A stretch of 24,230 bases of DNA from Acidobacteriota bacterium (GTDB taxonomy: Bacteria > Acidobacteriota > Blastocatellia > Pyrinomonadales > Pyrinomonadaceae). Position 1 is the first letter of the stretch. Every line of letters begins with the position of its first letter. The notes beneath the pieces are model-generated. The model saw nothing but the letters and a program-made list of their open reading frames with translations. It searched no databases and was not told the origin of the DNA. The position numbers and the translations under genes are program-made. This document shows, in pieces, positions 1-6,086 of the stretch. The stretch lies in assembly GCA_023391155.1 (NCBI GenBank), contig JAEWBM010000190.1:1-24230 (forward strand). The letters are read 5' to 3'.

Positions 1-33
1 AGCTTTTGTAATCTCTCTTGCATTTACGTGAGT

Positions 34-582
34 TTAACTTATCCGGTCAGGGCTTTCACCTTCGAGTTCGTCGACCTGACGGTATGAAGGCATTTGCTTG
101 TACATAAATGCCGTTAACTCGAAGGCAACATCAGAAGTGAACTGCCGATCAGAGCTTGCGAACGACGTACATCTGACCGGTTCGCCGACGGAGGTTTCAA
201 GCTGAAGCGACCAGACCGGATCGCCGTCGGAATCGGTCTCTTCAAACAAGTTGAAAGCGGTCACATCATCAAATCGGAACGTTTGCACGCTGCTTCCGCC
301 AAGCCTTGTTTGCCGTACCGACACGGTTTCAGTGTTCCGGTCCACCTTCACCAACACTTTCGGGGACACGTATACTAACCACACGCCCGCCGCGACTGCG
401 CACGTTCCGAGCAAAATATGCACGGCCATGAGGAAATATGACATTTCCGCATAGTTGTTGTAACCGCCAGACGCCCCATAAACAAATAGGGCTCCGACAA
501 AGATAAAAAAGGCAGCCAAGAACCACATACACCCAGGCGTTTCTTTGACGGTGACAACGGTGGGTGTACGCTCGATCTTCAT
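34..582 (-). CDS. Small membrane protein with two N-terminal TM helices, unknown function
   Basis: The 182-residue product has two hydrophobic stretches (about residues 18-37 and 48-72) that should form a membrane hairpin. They are followed by a soluble, beta-rich region of about 100 residues containing the segment VLVKVDRNTETVSVRQ. That pattern resembles small PH-like domains found after two TM helices in other bacterial proteins, but I cannot name the family. The ATG at 580-582 overlaps the scpB stop as ATGA, so it is probably translated together with scpB as the last gene of the scpA-scpB operon. The overlap shows co-expression and says nothing about function. The coding call is fairly safe because of the coupling and the well-formed hydrophobic pattern. 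Confidence 0.75.
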   Translation of the reverse strand: MKIERTPTVVTVKETPGCMWFLAAFFIFVGALFVYGASGGYNNYAEMSYFLMAVHILLGTCAVAAGVWLVYVSPKVLVKVDRNTETVSVRQTRLGGSSVQTFRFDDVTAFNLFEETDSDGDPVWSLQLETSVGEPVRCTSFASSDRQFTSDVAFELTAFMYKQMPSYRQVDELEGESPDRIS

Positions 583-1133
583 TGGACAAGGTCTTCGAAA
601 TCTTCCATGGCGGGCAGATCGGAAAGGTCCTTGAGGCCGAACTGGATAAGGAATTCACGTGACGTGCCGTATTGCATCGGGCGTCCGACCGTCTCTTTGT
701 GGCCCTTGGTGACGATCAAGCGTTTTTCGAGCAGCGTTTTGATCGCCGAGGCGGATTGGACGCCGCGAATTTCGAGTATCTCGGGTACGGTGACCGGTTG
801 TTTATATGCAATGACGGCGAGGGTTTCGAGGGCCGCGAGCGAAAGGCGCGCGGAGGGCTTGGTCTTCAAAAACTTGCGAACCTCTTCGTGCAGTTCCGTG
901 CGGGTTGCGAGCTGCCATCCGCCGGCAATGTCCCGGATCTGGAGCCCGCTGTCCCGCGACTTGTACTCTTCCTTAAGTGTCTCGACGGCGGCCTCAATGG
1001 ATTGCTTGTCCTCCTCAAGCACTTCGGCAAGCACTTTCGCGGTGCTCGGTTCGTCGGCGACAAAGATCAGGGCCTCGACCAAAGCGACGAGTTCACCGGT
1101 ACTGCGGGCGGGAGCTTGTGTTTCTTCTGACAT
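579..1133 (-). CDS. scpB: Segregation and condensation protein B
   Basis: ScpB is the winged-helix kleisin partner that forms, with ScpA and SMC, the bacterial condensin organising and segregating the chromosome. The protein shows the family pattern: LVALVEALIFVADEP near the N terminus, then ETLAVIAYKQPVTVPEILEIRGV and GRPMQYGTSREFLIQFGL towards the C terminus. These are the two winged helices of ScpB. Length (184-190 aa) is normal for the family. I chose the ATG at 1131-1133. An in-frame TTG at 1149-1151, with a GGTGA motif seven bases upstream, is a real alternative that would add six residues. The gene follows scpA closely, and its stop overlaps the next gene, so the three form one transcription unit. 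Confidence 0.95.
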   Translation of the reverse strand: MSEETQAPARSTGELVALVEALIFVADEPSTAKVLAEVLEEDKQSIEAAVETLKEEYKSRDSGLQIRDIAGGWQLATRTELHEEVRKFLKTKPSARLSLAALETLAVIAYKQPVTVPEILEIRGVQSASAIKTLLEKRLIVTKGHKETVGRPMQYGTSREFLIQFGLKDLSDLPAMEDFEDLVQ

Positions 1134-1153
1134 AATTCGCGATTCGCCCAAGG

Positions 1154-1927
1154 CTAATTCACCCGGCGCAAATAAATATCTCCGAACGTTTTCTTTTGGA
1201 TCAGCCGGATATGCTCCGACCTGACCACCTCAAGCACGGCAATGAACGCGGTCACGACCTCGCGTCGAGAATGCATCTCTTCGAAAAATTCGAGAATGCT
1301 GACCTCCGCTTCGGCAAAGATCCGGTCCTTTAATCGCTTGAGCATTTCCGCAAGAGACACTTCCTCTCGCTGGATCTCCATCTTCACCTCGACCTTTTGG
1401 CGAGCGACGACCTTCTGAAAAACGGAGATCAGGTCAAAAACGGTCGCGCTGATCTCGGCATTGTGCTCGTCAGATTCGATCTTGCCCCGAGCAAAAACGG
1501 CCTGTTCAACGGCCGATCGCTCGTAGAGCATTTCGGCGGCTGCCTTGAATCGCTCATATTCAAGCAGTCGATCGACCAGCTCCTGCCGCGGGTCTTCGAT
1601 CTCTTCCTCGGCCTCGGCCGCCGGGTCGCGGGGGAGCAGCATCCTTGACTTGATCTCGATGAGCTGAGCGGCCATGACAAGAAAATCGGCCGCCACGGCG
1701 ATGTCGAGCCGCTTCATCAAGCGGATGTACTTTACGTATTCATCTGTGATCTTTGCGATAGGAATGTCGAAGATATTGGCCTGTTCCTGGCGGATCAGAT
1801 AAAGCAACAGATCGAGCGGCCCGGCAAATTCGCCGAGACGGATCTTTAGCTCGTCCGGCGATCCCGCGACGATCTCGGCCGTTTCTTTATAGAAATCGAA
1901 TGTAAATTGCTCGGGCTCTTCTGCCAT
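1154..1927 (-). CDS. scpA: Segregation and condensation protein A
   Basis: ScpA is the kleisin subunit that bridges the heads of the SMC dimer. The 257-residue protein has the diagnostic N-terminal block FAGPLDLLLYLIRQEQANIF (about residues 34-53), then DIPIAKITDEYVKYI and an acidic middle region around EEEIEDPRQELVDRLLEYERFK. The C-terminal winged helix (about 190-255) includes SILEFFEEM and VVTAFIAVLEVVR. The ATG at 1925-1927 is the first start in frame and gives a normal length. It is the first gene of scpA-scpB-membrane protein, and its promoter must lie in the 85-bp gap shared with the divergent toxin-antitoxin pair. Confidence 0.96.
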   Translation of the reverse strand: MAEEPEQFTFDFYKETAEIVAGSPDELKIRLGEFAGPLDLLLYLIRQEQANIFDIPIAKITDEYVKYIRLMKRLDIAVAADFLVMAAQLIEIKSRMLLPRDPAAEAEEEIEDPRQELVDRLLEYERFKAAAEMLYERSAVEQAVFARGKIESDEHNAEISATVFDLISVFQKVVARQKVEVKMEIQREEVSLAEMLKRLKDRIFAEAEVSILEFFEEMHSRREVVTAFIAVLEVVRSEHIRLIQKKTFGDIYLRRVN

Positions 1928-2000
1928 GGATAAGAAATTCTAGCTTATAGGAGTATAGACTCAAATAACAAAGTGGATAGCGTCCAAACCGGAAGGGCGC

Positions 2001-2006
2001 TAAAAT
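2001..2006 (+). promoter_or_regulatory. Possible -10 box giving a leaderless mRNA for the DUF433 gene
   Basis: TAAAAT lies exactly six bases before the ATG at 2013, which would place transcription start at or next to the start codon. There is no Shine-Dalgarno sequence in the usual window; the nearest purine run, GGAAGG at 1991-1996, is too far away. No convincing -35 box is present, so this rests on one hexamer and its spacing. Confidence 0.25.
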
Positions 2007-2012
2007 TAAAGT

Positions 2013-2231
2013 ATGAAAAAGCCGATCATCGAGATCGACCCGACTAAGGTGAGCGGTACACCCGTATTTGCTGGGACACGTGTGCCCATAAAAAACCTTT
2101 TTGATTATCTCGAAGGCGGCGATTCCTTGGAAGACTTCCTCGAGGGCTTTCCACCCGTCACGCGCGAACAGGCGATAGCCGTCCTGCAAATGGCAGAATC
2201 CTCATTACTGAAAGAAGTTGTCCCGAATTGA
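2013..2231 (+). CDS. DUF433 family antitoxin
   Basis: The 72-residue protein carries the hallmark DUF433 pattern: IEIDPTKVSGTPVFAGTRVPIKNLFDYLEGG, then a stretch around EDFLEGFPPVTREQAIAVLQM that forms the small helix-turn-helix part. DUF433 proteins are usually encoded directly before a PIN-like DUF5615 toxin, as here, and are taken to bind the toxin and the operon's own promoter. The stop TGA at 2229-2231 overlaps the toxin start TTG at 2228-2230, giving tight coupling in a two-gene operon. The pair sits between two operons transcribed the other way and looks like an independent module. Autoregulation is family expectation, not something seen here. Confidence 0.9.
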   Translation: MKKPIIEIDPTKVSGTPVFAGTRVPIKNLFDYLEGGDSLEDFLEGFPPVTREQAIAVLQMAESSLLKEVVPN

Positions 2232-2557
2232 AGATCCTACTTGATCACAATTTGGATCGAAGGTTAAAGAATCATTTGACCGACTTCGACTGCTCCACTA
2301 CGTTCGAGATGGGGTGGTCAAACGCGTCGAACGGCGAACTTCTTGCATTGGCTGAAAATGACGGGTTCGAAGTCTTGCTCACGGCCGATTCGAATATCAA
2401 ATCGCAACAAAGCTTTGTCGGCCGGGTGATCTCTATCGTGGTCCTCCGTGCTCGCAACAATCGATTAATAACCCATATCGAAATGCTCGACAGCGTGGAG
2501 ACGGCTTTGTCGAATATCGGAAAAGGCGAGATCGTTGAGGTTTTTCACCGGGGCTGA
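2228..2557 (+). CDS. DUF5615 PIN-like toxin
   Basis: This 109-residue protein begins MKILLDHNLDRRL, the usual DUF5615/Mut7-C-like start with acidic residues D6 and N8. It continues with DCSTTFEMGWSNASNGELLALA and FEVLLTADSNI. The aspartates at the start and in LLTADSNI are those expected to hold metal in the PIN-like nuclease fold. Family knowledge suggests RNase toxin activity neutralised by the DUF433 partner, but this has not been shown for this protein. The start is TTG (2228-2230), overlapping the antitoxin stop by four bases as TTGA. The gene ends seven bases before the convergent DinB-family gene. Confidence 0.88.
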   Translation: MKILLDHNLDRRLKNHLTDFDCSTTFEMGWSNASNGELLALAENDGFEVLLTADSNIKSQQSFVGRVISIVVLRARNNRLITHIEMLDSVETALSNIGKGEIVEVFHRG

Positions 2558-2563
2558 TTTTCG

Positions 2564-3031
2564 CTAAATGTATTTGGTCTCCCGCAGGTAGATCACGTAA
2601 TCGGTCCCGGGAGGATCGGCCCCGTCCTCGCGAAGCCGGACAATAATATTCCCTCGGTGGGTGGCGGAATGAAGCAGGACGTGAGCGAGCAATTCGCGGA
2701 AAGTGTTTTCGTAGGGAATGCCATTGCTGTTTCGATACTTCACCTTCAGGTCCAGCCCTTCCTCCTCAAATCGCCGCAGCAGCTTGTCATACATCTCCGC
2801 GTTTTCACGCGCCATCTCGCCGAGTTCCTCGATCGGTAGATCCGGCCAGAAGTCGAAGCCGGTCGAATCCTTCCCGTATAGCCGTTCATAGTATTCGCGT
2901 TCGGTAATTAGAAGGTGCGCGAGGATGCGGCGAGAGCGTTCGGATGCGGCGGTCTTGATCGCGACGACCAATCGACGGTTTGCCCAATCGTTGTATGAGA
3001 AAAGCTGGCGAAGATGTTCGACGGTGTACAA
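2564..3031 (-). CDS. DinB-family metal-dependent protein
   Basis: DinB/YfiT proteins are four-helix bundles with a three-histidine metal site, and many act as thiol-dependent transferases or hydrolases. The typical elements are visible in 155 residues: LFSYNDWANRRL at 10-21, His39 in ILAHLL, and the C-terminal HVLLHSATHRGNI with His121 and His125. These three histidines are the likely metal ligands. The only good start is TTG at 3029-3031, immediately after the stop of the upstream DUF2237 gene with no gap, so expression is probably coupled. It is the last gene of the M50-trpS-arsC-DUF2237-dinB run. The substrate is unknown. A link with thiol chemistry is suggested only by the ArsC-like redox gene two positions upstream. 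Confidence 0.88.
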   Translation of the reverse strand: MYTVEHLRQLFSYNDWANRRLVVAIKTAASERSRRILAHLLITEREYYERLYGKDSTGFDFWPDLPIEELGEMARENAEMYDKLLRRFEEEGLDLKVKYRNSNGIPYENTFRELLAHVLLHSATHRGNIIVRLREDGADPPGTDYVIYLRETKYI

Positions 3032-3448
3032 CTAGAGGCCCTCTACGGCGAATGCCTTGAGATCGTCGAGTGAGATCACGGACAACGCATTCTCGTGCGT
3101 GGCTCGGAGGTGTACTCGAGGGGCCATACCGTGCTCAAGAGCTTCCTGCCAACGGAGCATGCACAGGCACCACTTGTCGCCCTCTTTCAGGCCCGGAAAT
3201 TCGAACCGCGGCATCGGCGTGGAAAGATCATTACCGACGGCCTTTGAGAATTTCAGAAATTCGTCCGTCACCTCGATACAGACCGTATGCCGGCCGGTGT
3301 CGTCGACCCCGGTGCGGCAATACCCATCGCGGTAAAAGCCGGTCATCGGATCGGAACAGCAAAGCTCAAGATCGCCGCCGAGGACGTTGCGCGGCTTTGG
3401 CAGATGCCCATTGCCATTGCCGTTGCCGTTTGAACTTGGAAAGGCCAT
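3032..3448 (-). CDS. DUF2237 family protein
   Basis: The 138-residue product matches the DUF2237 pattern as I know it: RNVLGGDLELCCSDPMTGFYRDGYC, then CIEVTDEFLKFSKAVGNDLSTP, GLKEGDKWCLC and RWQEALEHGMAPRVHLRATHE. No function is established for the family. Cysteines stand out (CC, GYC, CLC) and could bind metal or be redox active, which is inference. The start was taken as the ATG at 3446-3448; a TTG 13 codons upstream (3485-3487) would add an unusual basic tail. Residues 7-14 are an Asn-Gly repeat encoded by a hexanucleotide repeat, placed before the conserved domain. The stop abuts the TTG of the DinB gene. Confidence 0.88.
   Translation of the reverse strand: MAFPSSNGNGNGNGHLPKPRNVLGGDLELCCSDPMTGFYRDGYCRTGVDDTGRHTVCIEVTDEFLKFSKAVGNDLSTPMPRFEFPGLKEGDKWCLCMLRWQEALEHGMAPRVHLRATHENALSVISLDDLKAFAVEGL
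3409..3432 (-). repeat. Hexanucleotide microsatellite encoding an Asn-Gly run
   Basis: Four tandem copies of a hexamer, read on the plus strand as CATTGC, CATTGC, CGTTGC and CGTTT(G), lie inside the 5' end of the DUF2237 gene and encode four Asn-Gly pairs. Because the unit is six bases, copy-number change would alter the tail length without breaking the frame. Confidence 0.8.
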
Positions 3449-3493
3449 AAGAGCTAACAATTTACCACGGTCCGGCCGCCGTCCCAACTTAGT

Positions 3494-3853
3494 TTACTTC
3501 GCCGACTCGATCAGCTCGAGCGCCTTATCTATCGGCCGGGCAATCACCGCACGGTCACCGATAACAACGATCGGCCGGTTCAGAAGCCCGGGATTCTCGA
3601 CGATCGCATCGATGATCTCGCCCTCAGGCGTATCTTTAGTAAACCCGCGCTCCTTGAACTCTTTCTCCATGGTCCTCAGCAGCGAAAATGCCGGAGCGTC
3701 AAGCTTTTTGATCAGCGACCTGACGTCCTTCGTCGTCAGTGGATGCGTAAAATAATTGACCCGATCGAAATCTATGCCGTTTTCACGAAACAGCGTCGCA
3801 AGATTGCGGCAAGTCGTTCAGGTAGGTTTTTCGTAAATTATTATTTTGGACAT
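3494..3853 (-). CDS. Selenocysteine-containing ArsC/Spx-family reductase (in-frame UGA at codon 12)
   Basis: Read from the ATG at 3851-3853, the protein starts MSKIIIYEKPT, then a UGA codon (3818-3820), then TTCRNLATLF, and continues without another stop to TAA at 3494-3496. That gives 119 residues counting the UGA as one. The frame is unmistakably ArsC-like: the UGA sits where E. coli plasmid R773 ArsC has catalytic Cys12. Arg60, Arg93 and Arg106 match that enzyme's active-site Arg60, Arg94 and Arg107, and LLNRPIVV is conserved. Cys15 forms a U-x-x-C pair, so a thioredoxin/glutaredoxin-like mechanism is possible. I read the UGA as selenocysteine. The start lies 17 bases after trpS, with AGGCGGA about eight bases upstream. 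Arsenate, another oxidant or a protein disulfide could be the substrate. Pseudogene or sequencing error is unlikely but possible. Confidence 0.85.
3775..3811 (-). promoter_or_regulatory. Candidate bacterial SECIS element
   Basis: Starting seven bases after the UGA, the mRNA can fold as outer stem UGCCG/CGGCA (5 bp), internal loop CAAUC/AAA, inner stem UUGCGA/UCGUGA (6 bp, two G-U pairs) and apical loop CGCUGUU. The loop begins 23 bases after the UGA and has G at its second position. Both agree with what is known of SelB-binding bacterial SECIS hairpins. A competing small hairpin, CGCA/UGCG around AUCU, overlaps the 5' side. The folding was done by eye. Confidence 0.5.
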
Positions 3854-3870
3854 CGTATTGATCCGCCTAT

Positions 3871-4848
3871 TCAATTAATCCCCAACCGATCGTATACTTT
3901 CGTCAACGTCTCCGCCGCTATCACCCGCGCCTTTTCCGCGCCCTCCCTCAATATCTCATTAAGCGTCGCGTCGTCGTATTGCTTGACGCGTTCCTGAAAC
4001 GGCCTCAAGAACTCGACCGTGGCCTCGGCGAGTTCGCCTTTGAATTGGCCATAGCCTTTGCCCTCAAAATGAGCGACGCACTCGTCCGTCGGTGTGCCCG
4101 TGAGCAGGTGATAGATCGTCAGGAGATTGTTTATCGCCGGCCGCGACTCGTCAAACTCGATCGTCGTCCCGCTGTCGGTTACGGCGCGTTTTATCTTTTT
4201 CGTGATCGTGTCGGGGTCGTCGAGCAAGAAGATGGAGCCGTTCGCGTTTTCGTCCGATTTCGACATCTTCTTTTCCGGCTCCTGAAGCGATTTGATACTC
4301 GCGCCGACGGGCGGAATATATGCATCCGGCACCTTGAAGGTGTCGCCGTAATCGCGATTGAAACGCTCGGCGAGGTCACGGGTCAGTTCCAGATGCTGCT
4401 TCTGGTCTTGCCCCACGGGAACGAGGTCTGTCTGATACAGCAAAATATCCGCCGCCATCAGCACCGGGTAGGTGAACAGCCCAACTCCTGCCCGTTCCGC
4501 ATTGCCCTTACCCTTGTCCTTGAACTGCGTCATCCGCTCGAGCTCGCCCATCCGTGCGTTGCACGAGAGCACCCAGGCGAGCTCGGCGTGCTCTTTCACA
4601 TCGGCCTGAATAAAGATCGTGGATTTGGCGGGATCGATCCCCGCGGCGAGATATATTCGGGCGAGGTCGAGCGTCTGGCGCCGAAGCGTCTTCGGGTCCT
4701 GCGGGAGCGTGATCGCGTGCAGGTTGACGATGCAGTAGATGCCGTCGTAATCGTCCTGCATGGCCGCCCAATTTTTCAGGGCGCCGAGATAGTTGCCGAT
4801 ATGGAGCTGCCCCGTGGGCTGTGCCCCGCTGAAAATACGTTTTTTCAT
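3871..4848 (-). CDS. trpS: Tryptophan--tRNA ligase
   Basis: This class I aminoacyl-tRNA synthetase charges tRNA-Trp in the cytoplasm. The HIGH-type signature is GQLHIGNYLGAL with HIGN at 16-19, and KMSKS lies at 194-198 within EPEKKMSKSDENANG. Further family blocks are YPVLMAADILLY (127-138) and PVGQDQKQHLELTRDLA (144-160), which help bind tryptophan and ATP. The 325-residue length is normal for bacterial TrpRS. The ATG at 4846-4848 lies three bases after the M50 protease stop, and the ArsC-family gene starts 17 bases downstream, so it sits mid-operon. No leader peptide or T-box is visible directly upstream. Confidence 0.97.
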   Translation of the reverse strand: MKKRIFSGAQPTGQLHIGNYLGALKNWAAMQDDYDGIYCIVNLHAITLPQDPKTLRRQTLDLARIYLAAGIDPAKSTIFIQADVKEHAELAWVLSCNARMGELERMTQFKDKGKGNAERAGVGLFTYPVLMAADILLYQTDLVPVGQDQKQHLELTRDLAERFNRDYGDTFKVPDAYIPPVGASIKSLQEPEKKMSKSDENANGSIFLLDDPDTITKKIKRAVTDSGTTIEFDESRPAINNLLTIYHLLTGTPTDECVAHFEGKGYGQFKGELAEATVEFLRPFQERVKQYDDATLNEILREGAEKARVIAAETLTKVYDRLGIN

Positions 4849-4851
4849 TAC

Positions 4852-5538
4852 TTATGCCGATAGCGCATACAGCAGCGCGTACAAGAACGGCGTGATTATC
4901 AACCGAAATACCCCGAGGTAAACAAGCAGCAAGAGGATGATAAACCCGAACTGCTCCAGCATATCAAGGATCGGCTGGGCACTCTGCGGCAAGAACGTGC
5001 CGAGGATCTTGCTGCCGTCCAGCGGCGGGAACGGGAGCAGATTAAAAACGAACAGCGACATGTTGAGCAGCATCAGGTTTCCGACAAAGATCGCCAACGG
5101 ATTTGTGCTCGCGCCAAAGAAATCGGCGACCCCGAACCCTTGGGTCATCATTATTTTTGCAGCGATGAACCCGATTATGAGCAGTATCAGATTGGCCAGA
5201 ACCCCGGCGATAGAGACCATCACATTCGCCAATTTGTAGTTCGTCCAGTTTCGCGGGTTGACCGGCGTTGGTTTTCCCCAACCGATCAGGGGTATCTGCC
5301 CGAGTGCTCCGCCGACGGCTCCGAAAGTGAATGCAAGGATCGGGATCAGGAGCGTCCCGATCGGGTCGGTATGTGCGACGGGATTGAGCGTCACGCGGCC
5401 CAGCATATAGGCCGTGTCGTCGCCGAATTTGTGGGACATCCAGGCGTGGCCGGCCTCATGAACCGAGACGGCCAAAAGCAGTACGACCATGAAAATGATC
5501 AGGTGGCTTACTAAGACTGCAATGTCGATATCGCCCAT
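4852..5538 (-). CDS. Site-2 protease family (M50) intramembrane metalloprotease
   Basis: The protein is a 228-residue polytopic membrane protein with the zinc motif HEAGH at 27-31 inside the first hydrophobic helix and the second site NLLPFPPLDGSKILG at 166-180, where Asp174 is the third ligand. It is the short form without PDZ or CBS domains, like the YdiL/Rv-type M50 group. That group cleaves membrane-embedded substrates, and the targets are unknown here. It heads the run M50-trpS-arsC-DUF2237-dinB, with only three bases to trpS. M50 next to trpS is an arrangement I recall from other bacteria. Its promoter must be in 5539-5666, shared with the divergent DoxX gene. Confidence 0.93.
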   Translation of the reverse strand: MGDIDIAVLVSHLIIFMVVLLLAVSVHEAGHAWMSHKFGDDTAYMLGRVTLNPVAHTDPIGTLLIPILAFTFGAVGGALGQIPLIGWGKPTPVNPRNWTNYKLANVMVSIAGVLANLILLIIGFIAAKIMMTQGFGVADFFGASTNPLAIFVGNLMLLNMSLFVFNLLPFPPLDGSKILGTFLPQSAQPILDMLEQFGFIILLLLVYLGVFRLIITPFLYALLYALSA

Positions 5539-5666
5539 TTATTTGCTCAAACTAAACCGCTTACGGCCGTCGGTCGAAGACGCGAAAAACTGTCGAAATG
5601 TTGTATTTACGGGTAGATTGTGCCATTCTTTCCTCGTAAAATAAAATCACTTCCGGAGATTTATAC

Positions 5667-6086
5667 GTGCTGAAAAATGTTTTGTTCGGCGGCGAAAGCG
5701 GCCTTTCCGTGTGGGCAAATGCCGGTTTGGCGCTCTTGCGCATTTACGCGGGCATCGCCCTCGCGTTCGCCCACGGCATCAATAAACTGCCGCCGTCGGA
5801 CGCATTTATTGAGCGTGCGGGGACGTTCGGATTTCCGATCCCGGTGTTGTTCGCATGGTCGGCCGCGTTCTCCGAATTCATCGGCGGCATTTTTCTCGCG
5901 ATAGGGCTTTTCACCCGGATCTCAAGTTTTTTCATAATTTGCACAATGCTCACCGCACTTATTTTTGTGCACTGGAGCGATCCTTTTGCCCGTCAGGAGC
6001 TCCCGTTCTTCTTCCTTTTCACGGCGATCGCTTTTCTCCTTAAAGGGTCAGGCGATTGGAGCCTTGACGCATTTCTTCGCAAGTAA
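5667..6086 (+). CDS. DoxX family membrane protein
   Basis: The 139-residue product has four predicted membrane helices with the DoxX pattern: ALLRIYAGIALAFAHGINKLP (first helix and loop), FAWSAAFSEFIGGIFLAIGLFTRISSFFI (second and third) and LPFFFLFTAIAFLLKGSGDWSLDAFL at the end. DoxX proteins are small inner-membrane proteins tied to redox or quinone-linked functions in some bacteria, but the role is not settled. The start is GTG at 5667-5669, supported by GGAGA at 5655-5659, seven bases upstream. Its TAA is followed with no gap by the ATG of the ATP-grasp gene, so the two are co-translated and share the terminator at 7323-7351. Confidence 0.92.
   Translation: MLKNVLFGGESGLSVWANAGLALLRIYAGIALAFAHGINKLPPSDAFIERAGTFGFPIPVLFAWSAAFSEFIGGIFLAIGLFTRISSFFIICTMLTALIFVHWSDPFARQELPFFFLFTAIAFLLKGSGDWSLDAFLRK

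Noticed and set aside
3387..3755. Plus-strand open frame across the arsC region
   Set aside because: It is a shadow of the minus-strand ArsC and DUF2237 genes, with no family pattern and no ribosome binding site.
3979..4863. Long plus-strand frame (294 codons) opposite trpS
   Set aside because: It lies antisense to a clear tryptophanyl-tRNA synthetase gene, and the open frame follows from that gene's codon bias.
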